From NCBI GenBank assembly GCA_937980645.1, contig CALJPQ010000003.1:248001-312000 (forward strand): DNA of 64,000 nucleotides, written 5' to 3'. The notes beneath the pieces were generated by a model that worked only from the letters and a program-made list of their open reading frames with translations, was not told where the DNA came from and made no database searches. Position numbers and translations under genes: made by a program. Source of the DNA: an uncultured Saprospiraceae bacterium. Lineage in GTDB: Bacteria > Bacteroidota > Bacteroidia > Chitinophagales > Saprospiraceae. Shown here in pieces: positions 28,201 through 37,166 of the stretch. The first letter of the stretch is position 1. Each line of letters begins with the position of its first letter.

Positions 28201-28839
28201 GCATACACGTTGCAGTTTGCCGATGGTACCGGCTCGGATGCCAACTCGCAGCGCGGCCTGACGCAGCGCGGTAATCTGCGCACTTTGTTCCCGCTCAGCT
28301 TTGACGAGCGCCACAACATCCAGGGTATCTTCGACTACCGCTTCGATACGGGCAAGCGTTACAACGGTCCGCGCATCGCCGGTAAAGATATCCTGGCGCT
28401 CTTTGGCGTCAACGTTCAGTTCTCCGCCGTATCGGGGCGCCCCTACACGGCGCGCCAGCGGGCGGAGCGCTTCGGCGGTAGCGGCTTCCTGGGTTCTATC
28501 AACGGTAGTCGCCTGCCCTGGCGCACCAACATTGACTTACGGGTGGACAAGACCATCGAACTGAACCAGAATCCGCGCACACCGTTGAGCCTGAACATTT
28601 ACTTGCGCGTAGCCAACCTGCTCAATACGGTGAACATCATTAATGTATATCCGGTGAGCGGTTCTCCGTACGACGATGGCTATCTGGCTACTGCGGAGGG
28701 ACAGTCCATTGTGCAGGGTGTGGCAGCCCAGGGTCGGAATGTACAGGCTTATTTAGACGCATATTCCTGGGCCATGCTCAACCCGGGCTTTTTCACCATA
28801 CCGCGCCGTATCTACGTGGGTGCGGCTTTCCAGTTCTAA
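25243..28839 (+). CDS. Large TonB-dependent receptor with CarboxypepD_reg-like domain
   Basis: 1198 residues. Signal peptide (~1-20, ending LAFAQ), CarboxypepD_reg-like domain (~24-108, with GEALLGATVKIMRG and GNYRVNLDPGNYDVEV), plug (~115-230, with DGGVVNIRGSRSNATNYYIDGIRV and YGDVTGGVISITTKG), then a ~960-residue 22-strand-type barrel ending FQF. It resembles SusC-type receptors, but the downstream partner is not SusD: a 1351-residue secreted protein starts 43 bp later. Uptake or secretion-linked transport is inferred; substrate unknown. Confidence 0.93.
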   Translation: MVRSLLLLLALLLAGELAFAQVGVTVLAGKITDDQGEALLGATVKIMRGADLVRGTQTDFNGNYRVNLDPGNYDVEVSYSGYQTQKVTGVRVISNIINNLDFVLSSSTVLTEVVVRDFKVPLIEQDKTSGGQTLTSEQIKNLPTRSVNAIVATTAGTTSIDGGVVNIRGSRSNATNYYIDGIRVAGTPPPVQDIEQLQVVTGGLGAEYGDVTGGVISITTKGPADVYHGTLEVENSHGLDPYGWFLGTANVSGPLIKRKGVNGAPSKTILGFRASGQFLSQKDDRPSAVPVYRVKDELLDTLINNPLIRQNGILVPRAETYTRDSVNALKYRPFEARQEFDFTGRLDLRLSDNMDFSLTGTYRDVQDQFTPSGWRLLNSHNNPTSYASRYRTIARFRHRLGGDGGGSTSKVGIANVSYVLQFGFERGRTEAYDPRHQDRIFDYGYIGRFNFEERPIPGIDNNGQIAHVGNLRAFTGYEPGPITTNPGLIAYNQYSTNPENVNTYFAQNGIFSSLYDNIWSNMHRNVNLVYNSYQRSESDIITAIASANFDLKLGRIGTHSFQFGLLNEQRVERSYGLAPFGLWNLMRQLANGHFNGLDTNVVIGTVSIPQLGIEVPRYANATVDLPDFRFYRAVRQLTGKGLADFINTDALDPRQLSLDMFSSRELTDQNFVGYYGYDHTGRRLTGNVTFNDFFTARDADGIRTFPVAPLRPLYQAAFIQDKFVFNKMIFRLGLRIERFDLNTKVLRDPFSLYEIMGADEFYRTVPGAGQRPGTIGDDYKVYVTSSNDRTVKAFRNGETWFFADGTQAPDGNVIFGGGVVTPYLRDTIAGDDIFDVRYNPNTSFRDYTPQVNWLPRLAFSFPISDEANFFAHYDILVQRPPSNWEATPLDYLYFYVPGRTPANNPNLLPERVVDYEVGFQQRVTQNSAIKFSAYYRELRDMIQRRTLLFIPTIGSYDTYGNIDFGTVKGFTFQYDLRRTQNAELRLAYTLQFADGTGSDANSQRGLTQRGNLRTLFPLSFDERHNIQGIFDYRFDTGKRYNGPRIAGKDILALFGVNVQFSAVSGRPYTARQRAERFGGSGFLGSINGSRLPWRTNIDLRVDKTIELNQNPRTPLSLNIYLRVANLLNTVNIINVYPVSGSPYDDGYLATAEGQSIVQGVAAQGRNVQAYLDAYSWAMLNPGFFTIPRRIYVGAAFQF

Positions 28840-28882
28840 TAAGGCTCAAACTACAATTGCTCATATTAAACACATATCAACC

Positions 28883-31800
28883 ATGCGTATATTCACAGGA
28901 ATCGTCATAATGGTTTTAGCGCTGTGGGCTGGTTACGCATCGGCACACATTCCGGGCGGGCCGCAAGCTGCCGGGAAGAATGTCAAAAACGTCCAGTATC
29001 GCGGCGTTTGTGCGGCTTCAACGGCACAAATAGATCAGGAAATTAACAACGTACGCGCGCGTTTGCTGGGCGGTGGTGACTGCTGGTGGGACTTCCGCGA
29101 TGGGCGCTACATCGTACCCAAAGTAGATCCGGCTACCGGTCAGCGCGAGGTTTCTTCGCTGTTTGCCGGCTCGGTGTGGCTGGGTGGCGTTGACCCGGCA
29201 GGTAACCTGAAACTGGCTTGCCAGGACTATCGCCCGGGTGGCCGAAACGACTTCTGGCCCGGCCCACTCAACGAGCAGGGCATTACGGATGACCGTACTT
29301 GCGCCAACTGGAACTTCCATTTCCGCGTAACGGGTGATGAAATCCGCCAGCATCTGGGGAACTTAGCCGCCGGAACAGCTACCCCTGAGAATATCCCGCG
29401 CGGTCTGAGAGGTTGGCCCTCGCGCGGCAACCCATACTTCTTTGACGTATGGGGCTTCCCGCTGCCGTTCACCAGCCAGGGTCTTGCCGGCTTTTACGAT
29501 GCTAACGAGGATGGTCTATACAACCCTATGGACGGCGACTATCCCTCTATTGAAATTCGCGGCTGCCCGCTGGATCGCTTCCCCGACGAGATGATCTTCT
29601 GGATTTACAACGACCAGGGCGGTGGCGCTCCGCACGCGCGTACGAATGGCGTGCCCATCCAGATGGAGGTGCAGGTACAGGCTTTCGGTTATGTGACGAA
29701 CGACGAGCTGAACGACATGACCTTCCAGCGCTATAAGCTCATCAACCGGGCGGTAGATCGCATTGACTCTACCTTCTTTGCCATGTGGATTGACCCCGAC
29801 CTGGGCTGCTATCAGGACGACTATATCGGCTGCGATAGCTTGAAGAGTTTGATGTACTGCTACAATCAGGACGCCACCGACGGTCAGCCAGGGTGCGATT
29901 GTGCAGGCGTAGCTACCTACTGCGAGCGCGTACCGATCATCGGTGTGGATTACTTCCGGGGTCCTCTGGATGAATTTGGGGAAGAAATCGGTATGTCGTC
30001 GTTTGTATATTACAATAATCCCAGTCTAGGTCCATGGCCAGCGGCTATGACCGACCCGCAGCAGCCCTTCGAATTTTACAACTACCTCACCGGTCGTTGG
30101 CGCGACGGTACGCCTTACACATATGGCGGTAGCGGTTACGACCTGGCAAACGCCAACGTTACCAAGTATGCGCTGCACGATCCGCCCAACGATCCGAATG
30201 GGTGGTCTATGTGCACGGCTAACTTAGCCTTCGGCGACCGCCGTACGCTGCAGGCTTCGGGTCCATTCCGACTGTTGCCCGGTGCTGTCAATGAGCTGAT
30301 TATCGGTATTCCTTGGGTGCCGGATATTGACTACCCATGCCCTGACTTGGAGCAGCTGTTCCGCGCCGACAAGTTTGCTCAGGGCCTTTTCGATAACTGT
30401 TTTGAACTGGCTGATGGTCCCGACGCTCCTACCGTAAACTGGATCGAGATGCACCAGGAACTCATCGCTGTGCTCACGAACGAAAACCCGGTGTCTAACA
30501 ATTACCGCGAAGGCTACCGCGAAGTGGATATCCTGGCGCCCGACTCTCTGCGTCTGAGCGAAGACCCGGAGAAGCGAGCACTCGCCGAGTATCGCTTTGA
30601 AGGCTACATAATTTATCAGCTCATCAACCCGAACGTCTCGACCGCAGATCTAAATGACCCGTCAAAGGCCCGCATTGTTCAGCAGGTAGATATTAAGAAC
30701 GGCATTGCTGACATCTATAACTGGGAGGAGACGCGCGATCCGAACGATCCGCAGCGCTTAGTGTATTTCCCGGTATTGAAGGTTAAGGGCGCCGACCAGG
30801 GCCTGCGCCATACCTTCCGCCTGACAGAAGACCGCTTTGCCACAGGCAACGATAAGCGACTCATCAACCACAAGAAGTATTACTACACGGTTATTGCCTA
30901 TAGCTATAACCAGTACGCTCCTTTCCGGCCGTACGATGTGCCGGTATCTGGCCAGCAATACCCTTTCCTGGCGGGTCGTAAAGCACCCACTGGGCCTATA
31001 CCGATTTATACGGTGGTGCCGCGCCCTATTGTGGATCGGGTGCTGAATTCAGCGTACGGCGAGGGTGTAGCCGTTACTCGTCTGGAGGGTACAGGTAATA
31101 ACGGTACGTTTCTGGATCTGGAAGATGCTAGCCGCAATGGGCTGTTCCAGTTAGGCTCCTCTAAGGATACCTTCCTGACGTATCGCCCCGGCCGCGGGCC
31201 TATTACCGTAACGATTTTCAACCCGTTGGAGGTGAAAGACGGTGAGTATGAGCTGCGCTTTGTGGATAGCAACCCGAATGACGACAAGCTGGATCCCGAT
31301 GCCCGCTGGGAACTTCGCCGCCTACCCGACGGCCAGATCATTGCATCAGAGCGTACTATTGCAGACATTAACGAGCAAATTGTGCCGCAGTATGGCTTCT
31401 CCGTAACGATAGCACAGCCGCCGCTAACCGGTAGCTTCACCTGGTCGAAGCGAAATCCGAAAAAGTATCCCTCACCGGGCGAGCAAAACGGCGCTATTGG
31501 CGCCACCATCGAATATGCCGACCCAAATGTGCCGTGGTTGACGGGCTTTCCGGATACGGAAACAGGGCTTTTCAACTACGTGAAGACGAACCGCTTGGAA
31601 CGCGATGAGGAATTTGATCCGAAACAGGCACTCTCTACGTTAGGGAATGGTTGGTTTGTGCCGTATGTCTTGTGCGATTGGGCTTTACCTTCGGATTCAC
31701 GCCTATTCACTCCCGCTTGGACCCCCTCTCAGCTGTCGTTGAGCGGTGCGGTAGCAGGCAATAATACAGAGCCGACGAATACAGGGAGCCGCTATTTCAA

Positions 31801-32938
31801 GCTGGCTAACCTGCCCAACGTAGATATCGTTCTTACGCCAGATACCAGTAAGTGGAGTCGCTGTGTTGTTGTGGAGTCTGCCTCTCTTTATTACACCAGC
31901 CCGGCTTTCCCGAAAAAACCAGGCCTCGAGACGGAAAGCAACCCGGCAACGCCTACTCGTCGGCGCTCTTCGTTTGATGTGCGTTTTGCGCCATCTGTCA
32001 GCAAGGTGGATGCCAATGGTGATGGGCTGCCCGATCCGGATGGCAGTGGTGTGGTCGGTATGGGTTGGTTCCCGGGCTATGCTATTGAGGTGGAGACAGG
32101 GCGCCGCTTAAACATTTTCTTTGGAGAGAACTCCGTGTATAGCCGCTCGGTGGATCCCTCCTATACGGGCCGCGACATGCTGTGGAATCCGACCAGCCAG
32201 CTGCTAACGACCGATGCGCCGCAGGATTACTTCGACTTTATCCTGGGTGGGCAGCACTGGGTGTATGTTACCTATACCACCTATGATGCCTGCGAAGCCT
32301 TGCGCCTTCGTCTGACGCCCGAACGCGCGCCCAGCATCAGTGCAGCAGATGTGTTCAAGCAGCCGGAAATGCGCAACATCGCCTGGGCGGGCATGCTCAT
32401 GGTAGCGCCTCGCTTCCAGATGAAGCCGCTGCGCGAGGGCCTCGTACCAACAGAGACCGTTATTAAGCTGCGCGTCAACCGCCAGTTCGATACTTGGTTT
32501 AACGATGCCGACGGTGGTAAGAAGACGGGCATGCCTAAATATCGCTTCAAAATCGAAGGTCGCGAGGCTTCTGAACTAAATGCAGTACAAGTACAGAATG
32601 CGCTTGACTCTATTAAGGTAGTTCCAAACCCGTATTATGGCTATTCGCCCTACGAGACGAGCCAGTTCTCGAATGTGGTGAAGATCACTAACCTGCCGGG
32701 CAAGTGTACGGTAACGATTTACTCGCTCGATGGCCGCTTTATCAAGCAATACCGGCGCGATGAGGTCTATGCGCCGTATCAGCAGATTAGTCCAGACTTA
32801 GAGTGGGATTTGAAGAACAGCAAGGGCATACCTGTGGCTAGTGGGGCGTATCTCATCCATGTGAATGCTCCGGGCCTTGGAGAGCGAACGATAAAATGGT
32901 TCGGTATTGCCCGACAATTTGACCCGTCAGGTCTGTAA
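28883..32938 (+). CDS. Large secreted Bacteroidota protein of unknown function
   Basis: 1351 residues from the ATG at 28883, immediately before a signal peptide (~1-22). The N-terminal region contains a motif (FAGSVWLGGVDPAGNLK, then an RNDFWPGPL turn) that recurs in large T9SS-linked proteins of Bacteroidota. There are repeated Ig-like and beta-rich stretches, including DANGDGLPDPDGSG, a calcium-binding-like loop (~1035). The C-terminal ~130 residues (VVPNPYYGY, CTVTIYSLDGRFIKQY, GIPVASGAYLIHV) resemble a FlgD/T9SS type A-like beta sandwich. No enzyme motif seen. Cotranscribed with the TonB receptor; a terminator-like hairpin and a PorV-like gene follow. Confidence 0.75.
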   Translation: MRIFTGIVIMVLALWAGYASAHIPGGPQAAGKNVKNVQYRGVCAASTAQIDQEINNVRARLLGGGDCWWDFRDGRYIVPKVDPATGQREVSSLFAGSVWLGGVDPAGNLKLACQDYRPGGRNDFWPGPLNEQGITDDRTCANWNFHFRVTGDEIRQHLGNLAAGTATPENIPRGLRGWPSRGNPYFFDVWGFPLPFTSQGLAGFYDANEDGLYNPMDGDYPSIEIRGCPLDRFPDEMIFWIYNDQGGGAPHARTNGVPIQMEVQVQAFGYVTNDELNDMTFQRYKLINRAVDRIDSTFFAMWIDPDLGCYQDDYIGCDSLKSLMYCYNQDATDGQPGCDCAGVATYCERVPIIGVDYFRGPLDEFGEEIGMSSFVYYNNPSLGPWPAAMTDPQQPFEFYNYLTGRWRDGTPYTYGGSGYDLANANVTKYALHDPPNDPNGWSMCTANLAFGDRRTLQASGPFRLLPGAVNELIIGIPWVPDIDYPCPDLEQLFRADKFAQGLFDNCFELADGPDAPTVNWIEMHQELIAVLTNENPVSNNYREGYREVDILAPDSLRLSEDPEKRALAEYRFEGYIIYQLINPNVSTADLNDPSKARIVQQVDIKNGIADIYNWEETRDPNDPQRLVYFPVLKVKGADQGLRHTFRLTEDRFATGNDKRLINHKKYYYTVIAYSYNQYAPFRPYDVPVSGQQYPFLAGRKAPTGPIPIYTVVPRPIVDRVLNSAYGEGVAVTRLEGTGNNGTFLDLEDASRNGLFQLGSSKDTFLTYRPGRGPITVTIFNPLEVKDGEYELRFVDSNPNDDKLDPDARWELRRLPDGQIIASERTIADINEQIVPQYGFSVTIAQPPLTGSFTWSKRNPKKYPSPGEQNGAIGATIEYADPNVPWLTGFPDTETGLFNYVKTNRLERDEEFDPKQALSTLGNGWFVPYVLCDWALPSDSRLFTPAWTPSQLSLSGAVAGNNTEPTNTGSRYFKLANLPNVDIVLTPDTSKWSRCVVVESASLYYTSPAFPKKPGLETESNPATPTRRRSSFDVRFAPSVSKVDANGDGLPDPDGSGVVGMGWFPGYAIEVETGRRLNIFFGENSVYSRSVDPSYTGRDMLWNPTSQLLTTDAPQDYFDFILGGQHWVYVTYTTYDACEALRLRLTPERAPSISAADVFKQPEMRNIAWAGMLMVAPRFQMKPLREGLVPTETVIKLRVNRQFDTWFNDADGGKKTGMPKYRFKIEGREASELNAVQVQNALDSIKVVPNPYYGYSPYETSQFSNVVKITNLPGKCTVTIYSLDGRFIKQYRRDEVYAPYQQISPDLEWDLKNSKGIPVASGAYLIHVNAPGLGERTIKWFGIARQFDPSGL

Positions 32939-32951
32939 ACATTTTGACCAG

Positions 32952-33010
32952 CGCAGGAGCGGAGACTCTTTCATTAGTGAGGTCTCCTGCTCCTGCGGCG
33001 GTCGTTTTTT
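32952..33010 (+). terminator. Terminator-like hairpin inside the TonB/secreted/PorV cassette
   Basis: CGCAGGAGC (32952-32960) plus GGAGAC (32961-32966) pair with GTCTCC (32982-32987) and GCTCCTGCG (32989-32997), a 15-bp stem with one bulged T. A run of Ts (TCGTTTTTT, about 33002-33010) follows after a short spacer. It would reduce read-through from the 1351-aa gene into the PorV-like gene, or act as an attenuator. Confidence 0.6.
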
Positions 33011-33056
33011 CACCCAATTTCATTTCTCAGCCATTATGCTCAACTCTTACACTCGT

Positions 33057-34106
33057 ATGAAGAATTTATATCGGAGCAGCCTGCTTTTGCTTTTTTCGTT
33101 GACGCTGGCTGCCGCATGGGCGGGCAACCCTGACCGCCAAGGTGAAGCGGGAGCCGGCCAACTGCTCATCAATCCATGGGCGCGCAGTGCAGGCTTGCAT
33201 TCGCTTAACACGTCGTCTGTTACAGGCATTGATGCCCTCTACATGAATGTGGCCGGTTTGCCGCGTTTTGAACGGACGCAGCTGGCCGTCAATCACACCC
33301 GCTATCTGGAAGGTGCTGACATGGCGCTCAATGCCTTAGGGTTTGCCCAGCGTTTAGGACGCGGGGCATTCGGCATTAGCCTGGTATCATTCAATCTGGG
33401 CGACCTACGGCTGACTACGACGGATACCCCCGAGGGTTCGGGCGCTACCTTCAGCCCTGCTTTTTTCAACATGGCCCTGTCGTATGCCCATCTTTTTGAG
33501 AACCGCGTGTCGGTAGGTGTGGCAGTGAAGTTTGTCAGCGAGTCTATTCCAAACGCAGGTGCCAGTGCCGTTGCACTCGATGCTGGGGTGCAGTATGTAA
33601 CAGGTGCCAACGACAATTTTAAGTTTGGTATCTCGCTGCGCAACGTAGGCGGCAAGATGCGTTTTAAAGGCGAAGGTTTAGGAGTACAGAACAATAGTAC
33701 TAACCCGACATTCAATTATCCTATCACGTTTTACCAGCGCAGCGCGGAGTATGAACTACCCTCGCAGCTAAATATTGGTGTCTCTTACGATTGGCTACTG
33801 GGCCGAAGCAATCGCCTGTCTTTACTGGGTACGTTTACCTCTAACGCTTTTGCTCGTGACCAGGTGGGCGCCGGCTTGGAGTTTTTTGTTGGCCAGATGT
33901 TTGTTTTGCGCACTGCCTACAAGATCGAATTTGACGCAGCGCGCAACAGCCCAGAAGCCACATTGGATAATGGTCTGAGCGCTGGCTTTTCGTTCTCTAC
34001 ACCGTTCAAAAAAGGCGGTGATAGCCGCCTCTCGGTGGATTATGCTTATCGGAATACCAGTATTTTCCGAGGCATCCATAACATTGGATTGCGTATAGAT
34101 CTGTAA
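33057..34106 (+). CDS. PorV/PorQ-type outer-membrane barrel protein
   Basis: 349 residues from the ATG at 33057 (MKNLYRSS), which sits at a signal peptide (~1-21); an in-frame ATG at 33036 would add seven residues, and longer frames run through the upstream hairpin. The protein is a FadL-like beta-barrel of the PorV/PorQ (DUF3308/UPF0164) family: INPWARSAGL and IDALYMNVAGLP near the N-terminus, GRGAFGISL, and FVGQMFVLRTAYKIEF and a C-terminal strand RIDL. PorV shuttles T9SS cargo to the surface attachment complex; whether this paralog does so is inferred from its neighbour, a 1351-residue secreted protein. Confidence 0.85.
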   Translation: MKNLYRSSLLLLFSLTLAAAWAGNPDRQGEAGAGQLLINPWARSAGLHSLNTSSVTGIDALYMNVAGLPRFERTQLAVNHTRYLEGADMALNALGFAQRLGRGAFGISLVSFNLGDLRLTTTDTPEGSGATFSPAFFNMALSYAHLFENRVSVGVAVKFVSESIPNAGASAVALDAGVQYVTGANDNFKFGISLRNVGGKMRFKGEGLGVQNNSTNPTFNYPITFYQRSAEYELPSQLNIGVSYDWLLGRSNRLSLLGTFTSNAFARDQVGAGLEFFVGQMFVLRTAYKIEFDAARNSPEATLDNGLSAGFSFSTPFKKGGDSRLSVDYAYRNTSIFRGIHNIGLRIDL

Positions 34107-34135
34107 TTGGTCTCAGATTTTTCGCAGCATTTACC

Positions 34136-34181
34136 CGCCCGCGCCTTTCCTAAGCACGGAAAGACGCGGGCGATTTGTTTG
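34136..34181 (+). terminator. Terminator-like hairpin after the PorV-like gene
   Basis: Arms 34136-34150 and 34158-34172 pair over 14 of 15 positions (one C-A mismatch), with a 7-nt loop. ATTTGTTTG follows, a T-rich but not uninterrupted tail. Probably the end of the three-gene unit. Confidence 0.6.
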
Positions 34182-34300
34182 TAATCCTCGTACTTTGCGA
34201 GACCGCCCTGGGTATGTGTTGAGCAACAGTACCTACTTCTATCGGTGCTTTTCTGCTGCCATTTGCAGCTGTAGCGTTCCAAAACAGACATCTTTACTCT

Positions 34301-35575
34301 ATGGACACCACCTGGCTATCGTTTCTTCCGGATTTCTTTCAGGGGCTTGTTGTGGCTTTGGGTATTGGTTTAGTGCTGGGGCTGGAGCGAGAGCATCAGC
34401 AGAGCACGGAGCAGTATAGTTTTGCTGGCTTGCGTACCTTCTCGCTGATGAGCATCACGGGCTATCTGACGGCTCACCTGGCTGTTCAGACGGCCAACGC
34501 CTGGCTAACGCCACTGGTGTCCTTAGGGGTGCTGTTGCTGATAACAGTGGCCTATCGCGCTCAAGCGGAGCGTCAGAGTCTGGGCATTACCACCGAAATT
34601 GCACTGTTTATTAGTTACTTATCGGGCAATCTGATTGCTGTTGGGTATCCGGGGGAGGCCTTTGGTGGCGCAGTGGTTGTGGCGGTATTGCTATCGCTCA
34701 AAACGCGCTTCAAACGTTTCATCCAGCAAATCAGTCAGGAGGAGTTGGCCGCTTTCCTGAAGTTTTTTGTGTTGATAGTGTTGGCGCTGCTGCTGCTCCC
34801 GGATGCATATTTTGGCCCGGACAATCTGCTGCATTATCGGTCTATTGGATGGGTGATTTTGCTGGTCTCTTCTATCAGCCTCACGGGGTATTTGCTGCTT
34901 AAGTTTGGCAGTGCTCGCTACGGCATTCTGGGTACGGCATTGGTGGGCGGGTTGTTTTCCTCCACTTTGGTGGCTTGGGCATTTAGCGCCCGTAGTCGGG
35001 AGACGCCTCAGCTGACGTCGCTGTTTAGCGGGGGGATTTTACTGTCTTCTTCGATTATGTACCTGCGGGTGCTTTTCCTGACGAGCCTTTTTGCACCGCA
35101 GCTCACCTGGCAGCTGCTTCTGCCTTGCGCACTCATGTTTTTGGTGAGTACGGTGGTGGTATTCTCTTTGTCCGTATCTGGGGCTAAATATAAAGGATTA
35201 GATGCTGCGCCGGACATCCCATTAGGGAATCCGCTCGACTTGAAGAATGCGCTCTATTTTGCGGCTTTATATGTGGGGGTATCGTTGTTTATGCACTATT
35301 CGCGTCAGGAGCTGGGAGAGTCCGGATCTTTTGCTTCAGCGGCTTTTTCGGGTATCGCCGATATGGATGCCATCACCATTAGCACTTCGCAGTGGGTGCA
35401 GCGCTCGGCAGCGTATCGGTATGCTGCGCAGGCTATTGTGGTGGCAGCCCTATCGAACACCGTATTTAAGACGTTGCTGGTGCTTGCTCGAAGCCATCCA
35501 CTTACTCGAAAGCAGACACTGGTGGGTTTTAGCTTAGTGTGCCTGACGGGCGTTCTGTGGCTGGTGCTCTACTGA
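34301..35575 (+). CDS. MgtC/SapB family membrane protein with DUF4010 domain
   Basis: 424 residues. The N-terminal ~130 residues match MgtC/SapB: VVALGIGLVLGLEREHQQ, then SFAGLRTFSLMSITGY and further membrane segments. The C-terminal half (~190-424) is the DUF4010-type module, with GTALVGGLFSSTLVAWAF and ADMDAITISTSQ. About 12 hydrophobic segments place it in the inner membrane. The function of the MgtC/DUF4010 fusion is not established; Mg limitation responses are known only for some MgtC homologs. Monocistronic; converges on YqgE. Confidence 0.85.
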   Translation: MDTTWLSFLPDFFQGLVVALGIGLVLGLEREHQQSTEQYSFAGLRTFSLMSITGYLTAHLAVQTANAWLTPLVSLGVLLLITVAYRAQAERQSLGITTEIALFISYLSGNLIAVGYPGEAFGGAVVVAVLLSLKTRFKRFIQQISQEELAAFLKFFVLIVLALLLLPDAYFGPDNLLHYRSIGWVILLVSSISLTGYLLLKFGSARYGILGTALVGGLFSSTLVAWAFSARSRETPQLTSLFSGGILLSSSIMYLRVLFLTSLFAPQLTWQLLLPCALMFLVSTVVVFSLSVSGAKYKGLDAAPDIPLGNPLDLKNALYFAALYVGVSLFMHYSRQELGESGSFASAAFSGIADMDAITISTSQWVQRSAAYRYAAQAIVVAALSNTVFKTLLVLARSHPLTRKQTLVGFSLVCLTGVLWLVLY

Positions 35576-35598
35576 CAAAATATTTCTTCAAAATGCCC

Positions 35599-36159
35599 TT
35601 AGTTCCAGTTTATAGCATCTGGAATCTCCGCAATGACCGAATAAGCATTTCCCTGATTGTACATGGCCAATTTCCACAGGTCGGCGGGGTCAGTGTTGAA
35701 CAAATAGTTGGGGTCCATCTCGCCGCTGACCCAGGAGCGATACGACAATTCTTCTTGCAATTGACCTGCGGACCAGCCAGCGTACCCGACCATGAAGCGG
35801 ATATTATGTGGTTGAATGAGTTGCTGGGTAATCAGGAACTGGAGTTCATCGAAGTTGCCGCCCATCCAAACGCCGCGAGCTACCGGCACACTGCCTTCCA
35901 ACATATCGCCCAAATTATGCAAATAATTCAGGGTGTCCGTCTGTACTGGGCCGCCGTAGAAGACATCAGCTTCAAAGTATGGAAAATCCGGGAGCAATTC
36001 GTTAAGGCTCATGTTGATGGCCTTGTTCATGATAAAGCCTAAGGAGCCTTGCTCGTGATGCTCGCACAGCAACACCACCGAGCGCCGAAAGAAGGGGTCA
36101 AGCATGAAAGGCTCTGCAATCAGAATCTGGCCACTTTTTACCAATGTGTTCGCAGACAT
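35599..36159 (-). CDS. YqgE/AlgH family protein
   Basis: 186 residues. The family opening GQILIAEPFMLDPFFRRSVVLLCEHHEQGSLG(F) in part, then VFYGGPVQTDTLNYLHN and RFMVGYAGWSAGQLQEEL, matches UPF0301 (YqgE/AlgH, DUF179), a small alpha/beta domain. The molecular role is unclear; AlgH was linked to alginate regulation in Pseudomonas, but this may not extend here. It lies downstream of the fabD operon on the same strand, 115 bp away. Confidence 0.92.
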   Translation of the reverse strand: MSANTLVKSGQILIAEPFMLDPFFRRSVVLLCEHHEQGSLGFIMNKAINMSLNELLPDFPYFEADVFYGGPVQTDTLNYLHNLGDMLEGSVPVARGVWMGGNFDELQFLITQQLIQPHNIRFMVGYAGWSAGQLQEELSYRSWVSGEMDPNYLFNTDPADLWKLAMYNQGNAYSVIAEIPDAINWN

Positions 36160-36274
36160 TGTACTTTGCGTGTTATATCGTATTTTCAGGCCGAAAAGTA
36201 GGCATTTTTTGGCGATGATGAGGAGCTCTGTGGAAAAAGTCGGTAGGTAGTTCTTACCTTATTTTTCGGATGGC

Positions 36275-37159
36275 TTAACATTCTCCTAAGGCAACGTCTT
36301 TAGCTATCTTTCGGATCATGCCCCGTAGTACCGGGCCACCACCGCCGACTTCAATAAACTCGCTGATGCCATCTTCGAGCATGTTCTGGATCGTCTGCGT
36401 CCAGCGCACAGGTGCAGTGAGCTGAGCGATGAGATTTTTCCGGATTTCTTCTGGCTCCACCACAGGGCGGGCGTGTACATTTTGATAAATCGGGCAGACG
36501 GGCCGCTGAAACGGTGTGGCCTGAATGGCTAAAGCCAGCTCATCCTGAGCCGGCTGCATCAGTGGAGAATGGAAGGCACCGCCTACGGCCAGCACGACCA
36601 CGCGCTTGGCGCCGGCTTGCTGGAGTTTTTCCACGGCACGCTCGATGCCCTTGCGCGAACCTGAGATGACCAACTGGCCTGGTGAGTTGTAGTTGGCCGG
36701 AACGACCACTTCGTCGGTGATTTCGGCACAGATGGCTTCTACAATAGCGTCGTCCATACCCAACACGGCAGCCATCGTGCTATCTACCCGCTCGCAGGCT
36801 TTTTGCATGGCTAAAGCGCGCTGGTTCACCAGGCGCAATGCATCGGCAAAGGACAGGGCACCAGCGGCAGCCAATGCCGTAAACTCGCCCAGCGAGTGCC
36901 CGGCTACGGCGTCGGGGCGAAACTGCTCGCCTGCCACTTGGGTACGCACCCAGCTTTCCAGAAACACGGCCGGCTGCGTTACTTTAGTCTGGGTCAGGTC
37001 TTCTTTCGTACCGTAGAACATTACGTCGGTGATGCGCCAGCCCAAGATATCGTTGGCCTGCTCCAGGTAGTCTTTGGCCAGAGGATGGCTTTCGTAAAGG
37101 GCTTTTCCCATACCTTCAAACTGGGAGCCTTGCCCTGGAAAAACATATGCTCGTTTCAT
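36275..37159 (-). CDS. fabD: ACP S-malonyltransferase
   Basis: 294 residues, full length. Transfers malonyl from malonyl-CoA to acyl carrier protein, supplying fatty-acid synthesis in the cytoplasm. YVFPGQGSQFEGMG near the start, the nucleophile motif GHSLGE (Ser 89) and the later GGAFHSPLM with catalytic His identify the family. The ATG at 37159 gives the usual N-terminus. It begins 7 bp after the stop of the 146-aa gene upstream, so they are likely one transcript. No other fab genes are in the window. Confidence 0.97.
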   Translation of the reverse strand: MKRAYVFPGQGSQFEGMGKALYESHPLAKDYLEQANDILGWRITDVMFYGTKEDLTQTKVTQPAVFLESWVRTQVAGEQFRPDAVAGHSLGEFTALAAAGALSFADALRLVNQRALAMQKACERVDSTMAAVLGMDDAIVEAICAEITDEVVVPANYNSPGQLVISGSRKGIERAVEKLQQAGAKRVVVLAVGGAFHSPLMQPAQDELALAIQATPFQRPVCPIYQNVHARPVVEPEEIRKNLIAQLTAPVRWTQTIQNMLEDGISEFIEVGGGGPVLRGMIRKIAKDVALGEC

Positions 37160-37166
37160 CCGTCGG

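Noticed and set aside
28883..32938. SusD-like partner for the TonB receptor
   Set aside because: No tetratricopeptide or SusD motif, and the size and C-terminal module differ.
32907..33056. N-terminal extension of the PorV-like gene to 32907
   Set aside because: It runs through the terminator-like hairpin, lacks conservation, and the ATG at 33057 has a clean signal peptide.
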